A DNA stretch of 6,983 nucleotides from Clostridiales bacterium (GCA_004552515.1 SFOF01000114.1:1-6983), one strand, 5' to 3'. Shown: positions 1 to 6,418, counted from the first letter of the stretch. The notes: generated from the sequence alone by a model not told the origin. Numbers and translations are program-made.

Positions 1-525
1 GACTACACCGCGCAGCTGACCAAGATCGCCGACGCCGAGCCGGACGTCGTGTTCGTCTGCTACTACTATGAGGACGCCGCGCTGATCCTGCGCCAGGCCA
101 AGAACGACGTTGGCGTTGAGGCCACGCTGATCGGCGCCGACAGCTGGAGCGGCATCGGCGCTCAGCTGGAGGATGAACCCACCCTGCTGGACGGCACCGC
201 CTACTGCGATTCCTTCTATGCTGCCGACGAGGACGAAACCGTCAAGAGCTTCGTCACTCGTTTCACCGATTCCCACAACGGTACCGCGCCGCAGGGCTTC
301 AACGCGCTGGGCTATGACGCGGCCAAGATCATGATCACCGCCATCGCCAACGCGGGCAGCACCGACAAGGACGCCATCATCGCCGCGCTGAAGGCCACTG
401 ATCTGGACTGCGCGACCGGTCACATCACCTTTGACGATCACAACGACCCGATCAAGTCCGTGTGCGTCATGGGCTTCGAAAACGGTCAGCTCAAGCTGCT
501 CGAGAAGATCGCGCCTTCCAAGTAA
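1..525 (+). CDS. livJ: Branched-chain amino acid type ABC transporter, solute-binding protein (C-terminal part; 5' end outside window)
   Basis: The frame is open from base 1 and ends at TAA 523-525, giving 174 residues; LivJ/LivK-type proteins are usually about 370-400 residues, so roughly the C-terminal half is present. The signal peptide and lipobox are outside the window. The visible part fits the type I periplasmic-binding fold (Peripla_BP_6): an early segment PDVVFVCYYYEDAALILRQA typical of the strand-helix in lobe 2, then LIGADSW, then a helix-rich stretch with FNALGYDAAKIM, and the late GHITFDDHNDP segment that in this family precedes the last strands. It would bind ligand outside the membrane and deliver it to the LivH/LivM channel. 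The family call rests on these motifs and on the livH, livM-livG and livF genes directly downstream. Ligand is unknown; leucine, isoleucine and valine are the default expectation, but related systems take other amino acids, amides or urea. Confidence 0.9.
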   Translation, partial: DYTAQLTKIADAEPDVVFVCYYYEDAALILRQAKNDVGVEATLIGADSWSGIGAQLEDEPTLLDGTAYCDSFYAADEDETVKSFVTRFTDSHNGTAPQGFNALGYDAAKIMITAIANAGSTDKDAIIAALKATDLDCATGHITFDDHNDPIKSVCVMGFENGQLKLLEKIAPSK

Positions 526-551
526 GCGGAGCCATTCAGGATAAGTCAATG

Positions 552-582
552 GGGAAAGAGGAGCCGTGCGCTTCTCTTTCCC
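552..582 (+). promoter_or_regulatory. Intercistronic hairpin between binding-protein gene and livH
   Basis: Arms 552-563 and 571-582 pair over 12 positions (11 Watson-Crick and one G-U), with a 7-base loop CCGTGCG. Only scattered T residues follow (TGTTGTGAT), so it is not a classical strong terminator. It lies in the 96-base gap between the binding-protein stop and the livH start. Hairpins in this position of binding-protein-dependent transporter operons are known to stabilise the upstream mRNA or partly terminate transcription, giving more binding protein than membrane subunits. That role is inferred here. Confidence 0.7.
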
Positions 583-621
583 TGTTGTGATACATGGGAA
601 TAACCATTCGGGGGGAAGAAT

Positions 622-1530
622 ATGCAACTGATCCTGCAGAATCTGATCGGCGGCCTGCAAATGGGCAGCATCTATGCGCTGATCGCACTGGGCTACACGA
701 TGGTTTACGGCATTGTCAAGCTCATCAACTTTGCCCATGGCGACGTTATGATGGTCGGCTCCTATGTCGTCTACTGGGTTATGACTACCAGCGTGATTAC
801 CGCGCTGTCGCAGACGAACCCCGCCGTCGCCATCGCGCTGGCGGTTCTGGCAGGCATCGTGTTCTGCATTGTCCTGGGCATACTGATGGACAAGATCGCC
901 TATAAGCCGCTGCGCAACGCGCCCCGTATCTCCGCGCTGATCACGGCCATCGGCATTTCCATGACGCTGCAGATCACTATTCAGCTGATCTTCGGCAGCA
1001 GTCAGCTCAAATTCCCGAATATCATCCCGAGCATCGTGCTGTTCAAGGTCGGCCGCAAGCCGGTCAAGCTGCTCGAGGTGCTCACGACCGTCATCTCCAT
1101 CGCGCTGATGATTGGCCTGAACTTCTTCGTCAAAAAGACGCGCACCGGCAAGGCCATGCGCGCCGTTTCCGAGGATCAGGGCGCGGCTCAGCTGATGGGC
1201 ATCGACCATAACAAGATCGTCTCGATCACCTTCGCCATCGGCTGCGGCCTGGCGGCGGTGGGCGCTGTGTTCTATGCACAGAAGGTCGTCTATATCAAGC
1301 CGCTGCTCGGCTCCATGCCGGGCCTCAAGGCGTTCGTCGCGGCCGTGCTGGGCGGCATCGGCTCGATCCCCGGCGCCGTGCTGGGCGGCTTCATCATCGG
1401 CATCGCCGAGACGTTCATGAAATACTATGCCAGCGACTATGTGGACGCGCTGGTGTTCGGCATACTGATCCTTGTGCTGCTGTTCAAGCCCTCGGGCATC
1501 ATGGGCCACAAGGTTCGTGAAAAGGTGTAA
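622..1530 (+). CDS. livH: Branched-chain amino acid ABC transporter permease LivH
   Basis: The product has 302 residues, the normal size for LivH. It is an integral membrane subunit that forms one half of the translocation channel, paired with the LivM part of the next protein. Family marks are the N-terminal GSIYALIALGYTMVYGIVKL stretch followed by LINFAHGD (residues 34-41), the cytoplasmic coupling-loop segment starting RTGKAMRAV (from residue 174) that contacts the ATPases, the Gly-rich AVLGGIGSIPGAVLGG stretch, and the C-terminal LLFKPSGIMG. Hydrophobic segments run along the whole length, consistent with about eight membrane helices. The ATG at 622 is preceded by GGGGGGAAG at 610-617, which supports this start; another frame that opens at 594 is a shadow. 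It is followed after 13 bases by the LivM-LivG fusion, so the two are surely cotranscribed. Confidence 0.95.
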   Translation: MQLILQNLIGGLQMGSIYALIALGYTMVYGIVKLINFAHGDVMMVGSYVVYWVMTTSVITALSQTNPAVAIALAVLAGIVFCIVLGILMDKIAYKPLRNAPRISALITAIGISMTLQITIQLIFGSSQLKFPNIIPSIVLFKVGRKPVKLLEVLTTVISIALMIGLNFFVKKTRTGKAMRAVSEDQGAAQLMGIDHNKIVSITFAIGCGLAAVGAVFYAQKVVYIKPLLGSMPGLKAFVAAVLGGIGSIPGAVLGGFIIGIAETFMKYYASDYVDALVFGILILVLLFKPSGIMGHKVREKV

Positions 1531-1537
1531 GGGGGAA
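1531..1537 (+). promoter_or_regulatory. Ribosome binding site fixing the livM-livG start
   Basis: GGGGGAA lies 6 bases before the ATG at 1544 and directly after the livH stop. The reading frame is open farther upstream, to 1472 inside livH, but only this ATG has a ribosome binding site and gives the usual charged LivM N-terminus MKKNRR. The ATG at 1537 is in another frame. Confidence 0.7.
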
Positions 1538-1543
1538 TGGACG

Positions 1544-3382
1544 ATGAAGAAAAACAGACGCTTTTCAACCGCGCTGAACGTCGTCGCGATTGCCCTGGCC
1601 TATATCGTGATCCGTCTGGCGCTCACCGCGTCGGGCAACCGCTCCATTGAAAACCTGCTCGTGCAGGTGAGCTTTAACATCATCATGGTGGTCAGCCTGA
1701 ATCTGGTCACCGGCATACTGGGCGAGCTGACGCTGGGCCACGCCGGCTTCATGGCCGTGGGCGCGTATACATCGGCGATCATGACATCGCTCGTGTTTCC
1801 GCAGAGCATCGCCTATTTCCCGCTGGCGCTGCTCATCGGCGGCCTTGTGGCGGCGCTGTTCGGCTATCTGATCGGCATACCGGCGCTGCACCTGAACGGC
1901 GACTATCTGGCCATCATCACGCTGGGCTTCGGTGAGATTATCCGCGTGCTGATCAACACCGTCTTTTCCCCGTGGACGGGCGGCGGCAAGAAGATGTTCA
2001 ACATCGCGCTCTACACCGGCTTTACCAACACGTTCTGGATCATGGTCATCTGCGTGGCGCTGATCTATATGCTCAGCTGGTCGCGCCAGGGCCGCGCGAT
2101 CATCGCCATCCGCGAAAACGAGGTGGCGGCCGACGCGTCCGGCGTGCCTGTGACGCGCTATAAGGAAATGGCGTTCACCATCGCTGCGTTCTTCGCCGGC
2201 ATTGCGGGCGGTCTGTACGCCCACAGCATCGGCGTTCTGGATCCGGCCAAGTTCGACTTTAACGCCTCGATCGATTATCTGGTCATGGTCGTGTTCGGCG
2301 GCATGGGCTCGGTTACCGGCTCCATCATCGCCGCGACGGGCCTGACGCTCGTTCAGTTCTTCATGGCGAAGCTGGTCGAATACCGTCAGCTGGCCTATGC
2401 GCTGCTGCTCATCGTCATGATGATCTTCAAGCCCAGCGGTCTGCTCGGCGTGTACGAGTTCTCGCTGACCGGCGCGATCACGCACTTCTTCCCGAAGTTC
2501 GGCGCGTTTGCCGACAAAATGGAGCAGAAGCTCAAGCGCCATCACGCCAACCCGATTCCGCCGGACGTTCCCTATTATGAGTATGACGTGACCAACAATA
2601 AGCCCGTGCTGGAGACGGTCGATCTGGGCATCCGCTTTGGCGGCCTTCAGGCGGCGCAGGGCGTGAACATCAAGCTGTCCGACAATGAGATCGTCGGCCT
2701 GATTGGCCCCAACGGCGCGGGCAAGACCACCGTGTTCAATATGCTGACCGGCGTGTATCAGCCCACCGAGGGCGACGTGAAGCTGCTGGGCGAGTCGATC
2801 GTGGGCAAAAAGACCTTCCAGATCACCTATGCGGGCATTTCGCGCACGTTCCAGAACATCCGCCTGTTCAAGTCGATGACGGTGCTGGAGAACATCAAGG
2901 TCGCGTTCCAGAGCCGCATGCACTACACCATGCTGGACGGCGCGCTGCGCGATACCTATTTCGACCGCGAAGAGGACGGCTGCGATCAGCGCGCGCGCGA
3001 GCTTTTGAGCGTGTTCGGCATGGAGAGCCTGGCCGACGTCAACGCCAATTCGCTGTCCTATGGCCAGCAGCGCAAGCTGGAGATCTGCCGCGCCATGGCT
3101 TCGAACCCGAAGGTGCTGCTGCTGGACGAGCCGGCGGCGGGCATGAACCCGATCGAGACGCAGGAGCTGATGCAGACCATCGAGACGATCCGCGATCGCT
3201 TTATGGTCACGATTCTGCTGATCGAGCACGATATGAAGCTGGTCATGGGCATCTGCGAGCGCATTTATGTGCTGAATTACGGCCGGATCATCGCCGAGGG
3301 CACGCCGGATGAGATCAAGGAAAACAAGGAAGTCATCACGGCCTATCTGGGCGCGGACAACGAGGAAAAGGAGGGCGCGTAA
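1544..3382 (+). CDS. livM-livG: LivM-LivG fusion: ABC transporter permease joined to ATP-binding protein
   Basis: One uninterrupted frame of 612 residues carries two subunits that are separate genes in the textbook liv operon. Residues about 1-300 are LivM permease: hydrophobic segments, the LTLGHAG motif (62-68), the coupling-loop segment GRAIIAIRENEVAADASGVP (183-202) and the typical end IFKPSG (294-299). Residues about 301-353 are a linker with a basic, then Pro/Tyr-rich part. From about residue 354 an ATPase of LivG type follows: Walker A GPNGAGKT (388-395), signature LSYGQQ (504-509), Walker B VLLLDEP (524-530) with the LivG-typical PAAGMNP after it, and switch His 562 in LIEHD. All catalytic residues are present, so the protein should be active. 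It would provide half the channel and one of the two ATP-hydrolysing subunits at the cytoplasmic face. I see no stop, start or ribosome binding site at the domain border that would suggest two separate products. Permease/ATP-binding fusions of this type are, to my knowledge, known in other Bacillota. Confidence 0.93.
   Translation: MKKNRRFSTALNVVAIALAYIVIRLALTASGNRSIENLLVQVSFNIIMVVSLNLVTGILGELTLGHAGFMAVGAYTSAIMTSLVFPQSIAYFPLALLIGGLVAALFGYLIGIPALHLNGDYLAIITLGFGEIIRVLINTVFSPWTGGGKKMFNIALYTGFTNTFWIMVICVALIYMLSWSRQGRAIIAIRENEVAADASGVPVTRYKEMAFTIAAFFAGIAGGLYAHSIGVLDPAKFDFNASIDYLVMVVFGGMGSVTGSIIAATGLTLVQFFMAKLVEYRQLAYALLLIVMMIFKPSGLLGVYEFSLTGAITHFFPKFGAFADKMEQKLKRHHANPIPPDVPYYEYDVTNNKPVLETVDLGIRFGGLQAAQGVNIKLSDNEIVGLIGPNGAGKTTVFNMLTGVYQPTEGDVKLLGESIVGKKTFQITYAGISRTFQNIRLFKSMTVLENIKVAFQSRMHYTMLDGALRDTYFDREEDGCDQRARELLSVFGMESLADVNANSLSYGQQRKLEICRAMASNPKVLLLDEPAAGMNPIETQELMQTIETIRDRFMVTILLIEHDMKLVMGICERIYVLNYGRIIAEGTPDEIKENKEVITAYLGADNEEKEGA
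3368..3375 (+). promoter_or_regulatory. Ribosome binding site of livF inside the end of livM-livG
   Basis: AAGGAGGG is a near-perfect anti-anti-Shine-Dalgarno match, 7 bases before ATG 3383, and overlaps the last codons of the fusion gene. With the TAA directly touching the ATG, it points to translational coupling of the two ATPases. Confidence 0.75.
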
Positions 3383-4087
3383 ATGCTGAGGGTTGAAAAT
3401 CTGAACGTCTATTATGACGCCATCCACGCGCTCAAGGACGTGAGCTTCGAGGTCAGGCAGGGCGAAATCGTGACGCTGATCGGCGCGAACGGCGCGGGCA
3501 AGACCACGACGCTGCACACGGTGTCCGGCCTGATCCACCCCAAGAGCGGAAAGATCGTCTTTATGGACAAGGAAATCCAGCACGTCGAGGCGCACAACAT
3601 CCTCAAGATGGGCCTGGCGCAGGTGCCGGAGGGACGGCGCATCTTCGCGCAGATGAACGTGCAGGAGAACCTCGAGATGGGCGCGTTCACCCGCAGGGAT
3701 CGCGCCAACATGAGCCGCGACATGGATTGGGTGTTCGAGTGCTTCCCGCGTCTGAAGGAGCGCCGCAAGCAGCTGGCGGGCACGCTCTCCGGCGGCGAGC
3801 AGCAGATGCTGGCCATGGGCCGCGCGGTGATGTCCGCGCCGAAGCTGATCATGCTGGACGAGCCGTCGATGGGCCTGTCGCCGATTCTGGTGACGGAGAT
3901 TTTCAAGATCATCGAGAAGCTGAAGGAGCAGGGCGTGACGGTGCTGCTGGTTGAGCAGAACGCGAAGATGGCGCTCTCCATCGCCGACCGCGCCTACGTT
4001 CTGGAGACGGGCCGCATCGTTCTCGAAGGCAATGCCCGCGACCTTCTCAACAACGACGAAGTAAAGAAGGCCTACCTCGGCAACTAA
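3383..4087 (+). CDS. livF: Branched-chain amino acid ABC transporter ATP-binding protein LivF
   Basis: The product has 234 residues, the normal LivF length. It is the second ATPase of the importer and should pair with the LivG half of the preceding protein. Motifs in order are Walker A GANGAGKT (34-41), the Q-loop region with VPEGRRIFAQMNVQENL, signature LSGGEQ (135-140), Walker B LIMLDEP (catalytic region at D159) and LVEQN with Gln 192 where most ABC ATPases have the switch His. This Gln and the phrase VPEGRRIF are hallmarks of LivF, and they separate it from LivG, which carries His here. The start codon touches the stop codon of livM-livG. The gene ends at TAA 4085-4087 and is followed by repeats and the operon terminator. 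Confidence 0.95.
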   Translation: MLRVENLNVYYDAIHALKDVSFEVRQGEIVTLIGANGAGKTTTLHTVSGLIHPKSGKIVFMDKEIQHVEAHNILKMGLAQVPEGRRIFAQMNVQENLEMGAFTRRDRANMSRDMDWVFECFPRLKERRKQLAGTLSGGEQQMLAMGRAVMSAPKLIMLDEPSMGLSPILVTEIFKIIEKLKEQGVTVLLVEQNAKMALSIADRAYVLETGRIVLEGNARDLLNNDEVKKAYLGN

Positions 4088-4090
4088 GCC

Positions 4091-4179
4091 GGCAGTGCGG
4101 CCTCCACACCGCTTCGCGCACGGCGGGCAGTGCCCGCGGCCACACCGCTTCGCGCGTGCAACCCGACTCCACGCCGCTT
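4091..4179 (+). repeat. GC-rich degenerate tandem repeats behind livF
   Basis: The 16-base string CCACACCGCTTCGCGC occurs exactly at 4104-4119 and 4140-4155, and a third diverged copy CCACGCCGCTT is at 4169-4179. The first two copies also share the preceding GGCAGTGC (4091 and 4126), giving units of about 35 bases. Between them, 4123-4137 is a 7+1+7 inverted repeat (GCGGGCA G TGCCCGC). No coding sense is apparent. It could be a small REP-like element or local duplication in the 3' untranslated region of the liv operon. Confidence 0.65.
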
Positions 4180-4195
4180 GGGGGCGGCTCGAGTC
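4165..4195 (+). other. Two-step inverted repeat between livF and its terminator
   Basis: GACTC (4165-4169) pairs with GAGTC (4191-4195), and inside it GCCGC (4173-4177) pairs with GCGGC (4184-4188), leaving a 6-base loop and a small asymmetric internal loop. No T-tract follows, so it is not a terminator. It partly includes the third repeat copy. In the transcript it could act as a 3'-end stabilising structure, which is inference. Confidence 0.45.
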
Positions 4196-4234
4196 TGAAC
4201 GATTGTGCGTGCAGATAACATCTCTATACAGTTC

Positions 4235-4272
4235 GACCCGCCCGAGCATAAATTGGACTCGGGCGGGTCTTT
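4235..4272 (+). terminator. Intrinsic terminator of the liv operon
   Basis: A perfect 12-base-pair stem is formed by GACCCGCCCGAG (4235-4246) and CTCGGGCGGGTC (4258-4269), with an 11-base AT-rich loop, followed by a short TTT and then CC. The T-tract is short, but the stem is very stable. It stands 148 bases behind the livF stop codon and before the regulatory remnants, so it most likely ends the liv transcript and separates the two units. Confidence 0.85.
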
Positions 4273-4390
4273 CCGTGTACCCGAGTGACGGCGGGGCGTG
4301 GAAGCATTGTCTCGGGATGTCGATTATTGGGATGAAGGGCGGCGGGAAGGGAAACCACGCCGCCTGGCGTTTCGGGGCGATTGGGCTTGA

Positions 4391-5103
4391 ATGACGGCGC
4401 GCTGGGTGCAGGCGCATCGCAGTGAAACGCGCGTTGTGATCCTGTCCGACTATGACGAAATAGAATATGTTCACGCCGCCATCGAGAGCGAGGCGGTGGA
4501 TTTTCTGGTCAAGCCCGTGGCGAAGGACGCGCTGATCCGCGCCTTTGAGAAGGTGCGCAAAAAGCTGGACGGGCAGAAGGCCAGCCGCTATTCGCTGCGG
4601 CATCTGGTCAGCCCGGAGGTGGAGGCGCGCGAGGACGTGCTGGCGCGGGCTGTGGCGGGAGGCGACAGAGCGGCGTTTGACGGCGCATGGCAGGCGTGGC
4701 TGTCCGCGGCGCGGTATGCTTCCGGCGCGACGCTCTCGGCGCTCTCGGCACGGCTGGTGAAGAACGTTTATCGGCGGCTGGACGACGAGGGCGTGCTGAT
4801 GCCGGAGGAACTGGCGCGGGACGCGGCCTTTGCGGCGATGAGGACGATCTGACGCGGCGCGCCCGCCAGTGGATCGCCGCGCATTTGAGCGAGGACTTTT
4901 CGCTGGAGGACATATGCGCCGCGCTCTATGTGAGCAAGGGGCATCTGTGCCGTGAGTTTAAGAAATCGACCGACGACACCGTGATGGGCTATGTGGAGAC
5001 GCAGCGCATGGAGAAGGCGGAAGCGCTGCTCAGGCGCCGCCGGTGCAGCTATGCCCAGCTGGCCGCGCAGGGCGGCGGGGCGGAGGAGCCGCGCCATGGA
5101 TAA
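4391..5103 (+). pseudogene. Remnant of a YesN-like response regulator (half receiver domain, frameshift, truncated AraC domain)
   Basis: The frame 4391-4852 encodes the second half of a receiver domain: VVILSDYDEIEYVHAAIESE then AVDFLVKPV, with the conserved Ser (residue 19) and Lys (41) that switch receivers, but the acidic pair and phospho-acceptor Asp, about 60 residues upstream in the family, are missing. A helical middle region follows to about residue 150. The frame stops at TGA 4850-4852, yet the neighbouring frame continues at about 4835 with DEDDLTRRARQW and the first AraC-type helix-turn-helix, FSLEDICAALYVSKGHLCRE, then RMEKAEALLR. This implies one lost base between about 4820 and 4850. 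The second helix-turn-helix breaks off at EEPRHG and stops at 5101-5103, about 20 residues short of the usual end. YesN-type proteins are two-component regulators of transport or catabolic genes. This copy cannot be phosphorylated and probably cannot bind DNA normally. No ribosome binding site precedes 4391, and an in-frame TGA lies right before it. Confidence 0.85.
5082..5086 (+). promoter_or_regulatory. Ribosome binding site of the sensor remnant
   Basis: GGAGG lies 9 bases before the ATG at 5096 and inside the last codons of the regulator remnant. It selects this start over upstream in-frame starts, and the resulting N-terminus (basic head, then one membrane helix) is what a sensor should have. 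Confidence 0.6.
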
Positions 5104-5914
5104 GCTGCGCCGCGTCATTCCCGGAAACAGGCGGATATTCGTCCGCAATTTCATATGCGTGCTGCTGGCGGTGGTGCTTTTTTCCTGCGTGGTGATCGCC
5201 GTTTATCAGCATCAGATTCATCAAATGATCCTCAGCGACATCGGCGTGCTCAATCTGTCAACGCTGGAAAAGGATATCCAGACGATCGACGGCGTGATGC
5301 TGAGTCTGCGCGAACTGGCCTATACCGTCTCCTCGGAGCAGAGTATGCAGGCGTTCTTTGCGGGCACGCCGCAGGTGGACGCCATGCGACGCCGCTTTGA
5401 GGAAAACGTCGATCAGGCGGAGCAGCTGCTGGCCTACTATCGCTTGTCCAGCCCCTATGCGGAGAATGTCTATGTCTATTCGCCGCGCATGGGACGGCTG
5501 ATCAGCAGCACGAAGCGCGGCACGGCCGGCAGCGACGTCCTGCTGAACGAGGCTTGGCATAGGGCGGCTGCGCAGAGTGGCGTGCCCGGCAAGATCAGCG
5601 TGTTCTTTCAGCGCTGGCGGGGCAGCTATCCCTTATCTCGTCACGATCATGAGCACCATAGCCGGTACGAACGGCGCGGTGGCGGGCTATGTGATGGTGG
5701 ATGTGAACGTCGAAAAGCTGGGCGCGCTGGTGCTGGGCAATTTTCCGGACAAGGAAAATACGCGTTTGTTTATCGTCGATTCCTCTGGCCAGATGCTTCT
5801 GAGCACGCCCTATTATCTGCTGGGCGAGAGGGACGCGCTGCCGAATCGCTTCGGCGCTTTGAGGGAGAAGAGGCCGGATTCTCTCAGATGACGCTCATCG
5901 AGGGCGAGGAATAG
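5096..5914 (+). pseudogene. Remnant of a YesM-like membrane sensor with dCache-type extracellular domain (two frameshifts, in-frame TAG)
   Basis: The start ATG at 5096 overlaps the regulator stop by 8 bases. Residues 1-14 are basic, residues about 15-37 form one membrane helix (FVRNFICVLLAVVLFSCVVI), and the part after it resembles the extracellular helix and dCache sensor found in YesM-like kinases and membrane-bound AraC regulators. At about 5626-5636 the sense moves from frame 2 to frame 3 (one extra base, for example in CCCTTATC): PYLVTIMSTIAGTNGAVAGY and VDVNVEKLGALVLG then LFIVDSSGQMLLSTPYYLLG are clear sensor-domain segments. At about 5850-5870 the sense returns to frame 2 (one base lost) with EGEEAGFSQMTLIEGEE, followed by TAG at 5912-5914. 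No second membrane helix, HAMP, His-box or ATPase domain follows. Frame 2 has no stop across the whole stretch, so a 272-residue protein with a scrambled middle could still be made. Whether the ancestor was a histidine kinase or an AraC-type membrane regulator is open. Confidence 0.8.
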
Positions 5915-6094
5915 CATGAGACGGCGCAGCTGCACGACCGGCTGACGGCCTGCGGCGTGGACAGCCGGCTGATCCTGCTGCCGGGGCAGAAGTACGCGTT
6001 CATCGTGTTCGACGATCAGTCGCCCAACGAGACGGTGCAGAAGTATCTCGAGATGACCGGCGATATTCTGGCGCAGCGGGGATTTCTGCAATAG
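5915..6094 (+). pseudogene. In-frame remnant behind the TAG codon, probably the same sensor gene
   Basis: Directly after TAG 5912-5914 the same frame stays open for 59 codons to TAG 6092-6094, beginning HETAQLHDRLTACGVD and continuing RLILLPGQKYAFIVFDD and QKYLEMTGDILAQRGFLQ. There is no start codon or ribosome binding site of its own at a sensible place. The strand-helix pattern with YAFIVFDD resembles the GGDEF-like or linker regions that lie between sensor and DNA-binding domain in some membrane-bound AraC regulators. That assignment is weak and I do not recognise the family with certainty. It may have become joined to the sensor by a deletion that removed the second membrane segment. Confidence 0.45.
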
Positions 6095-6386
6095 GAGGCG
6101 CCGCCGTTCGCGTTCTTTCGGACGGACTGTTTCCACCTGGAAAGCGTTGGGCGTGCCTTTCATGATTGGAAAAAATGTAAGCCTGTCTTTTCAAATGACT
6201 GCGGCCAAATCACAGAACGCTTCTCCGCGTTCGGGCGCAATGACGGTTGTCCGCTGCAAGGGGCGTTTGCTCCGGCATGGCGCGAACCATCTTTGGTGCG
6301 CTCAAATTTCTGCCGCTGCTTTATTGGCACGCTTTCTTCCGCCTGCAAGCGGACGGGGGAGAGTTCGTCCGACGCGTAACCACAAG
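6095..6386. other. Stretch without a convincing gene
   Basis: Both strands were read. Short open frames exist (for example from 6147 on the plus strand), but they have no ribosome binding site, no recognisable motif and unlikely composition. Base composition is lower in GC and more T-rich than the liv genes, which fits non-coding or decayed DNA. An AGGAGG-like string at 6094-6099 follows the last remnant without a start codon near it. A weak imperfect hairpin (GCGC and ACCA against TGGT and GCGC) spans 6280-6301. Most likely this is the eroded rest of the regulatory module. Confidence 0.5.
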
Positions 6387-6418
6387 GGTCTGCCGAAAAA
6401 GAACTTCGGCAGGCTTTT
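6387..6418 (+). terminator. Intrinsic terminator between the remnants and the M20 gene
   Basis: CTGCCGAA (6390-6397) pairs with TTCGGCAG (6405-6412) over a 7-base loop, extended by G-C and G-U pairs on the outside, and is followed by TTTT (6415-6418). On the minus strand no T-tract follows the stem, so it works mainly for plus-strand transcripts. With no intact plus-strand gene before it, it is probably the original end of the regulator-sensor unit, and it also shields the convergent gene. Confidence 0.8.

Noticed and set aside
1472..1543. Upstream extension of the livM-livG frame into livH
   Set aside because: The extra residues (Cys/Ser-rich) have no family likeness, overlap livH and lack a ribosome binding site, whereas ATG 1544 has GGGGGAA before it and gives a normal LivM start.
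4091..4179. Possible CRISPR array
   Set aside because: Only two exact copies and one diverged copy of a short core, with related rather than unique intervening sequence and no cas genes nearby.
4095..4394. A 99-codon plus-strand frame across the repeats and terminator
   Set aside because: It runs through the direct repeats and a strong terminator hairpin, has no ribosome binding site and no recognisable protein sequence apart from a possible GLE trace at its end.
1565..4603. A 1012-codon open frame on the minus strand opposite livM-livG and livF
   Set aside because: Its translation is full of Arg, His, Ala, Gln and Asp without domains or motifs, as expected from reading GC-rich codons in antisense. 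The plus-strand genes here have complete family motifs, so this is a shadow.
4608..5224. Several short minus-strand frames opposite the regulator and sensor remnants
   Set aside because: They are Pro/Arg/Ala-rich and lack motifs, while the plus strand shows clear receiver, helix-turn-helix and membrane-helix sequence.
5912..5914. TAG read as pyrrolysine
   Set aside because: Pyrrolysine is known mainly from methylamine methyltransferases; this gene is a sensor remnant with other lesions, so a plain nonsense mutation is the simpler reading.
6280..6301. Hairpin with GCGC/ACCA arms as terminator or operator
   Set aside because: The stem is interrupted by a 2-base bulge, has only eight pairs and no T-tract, and could arise by chance.
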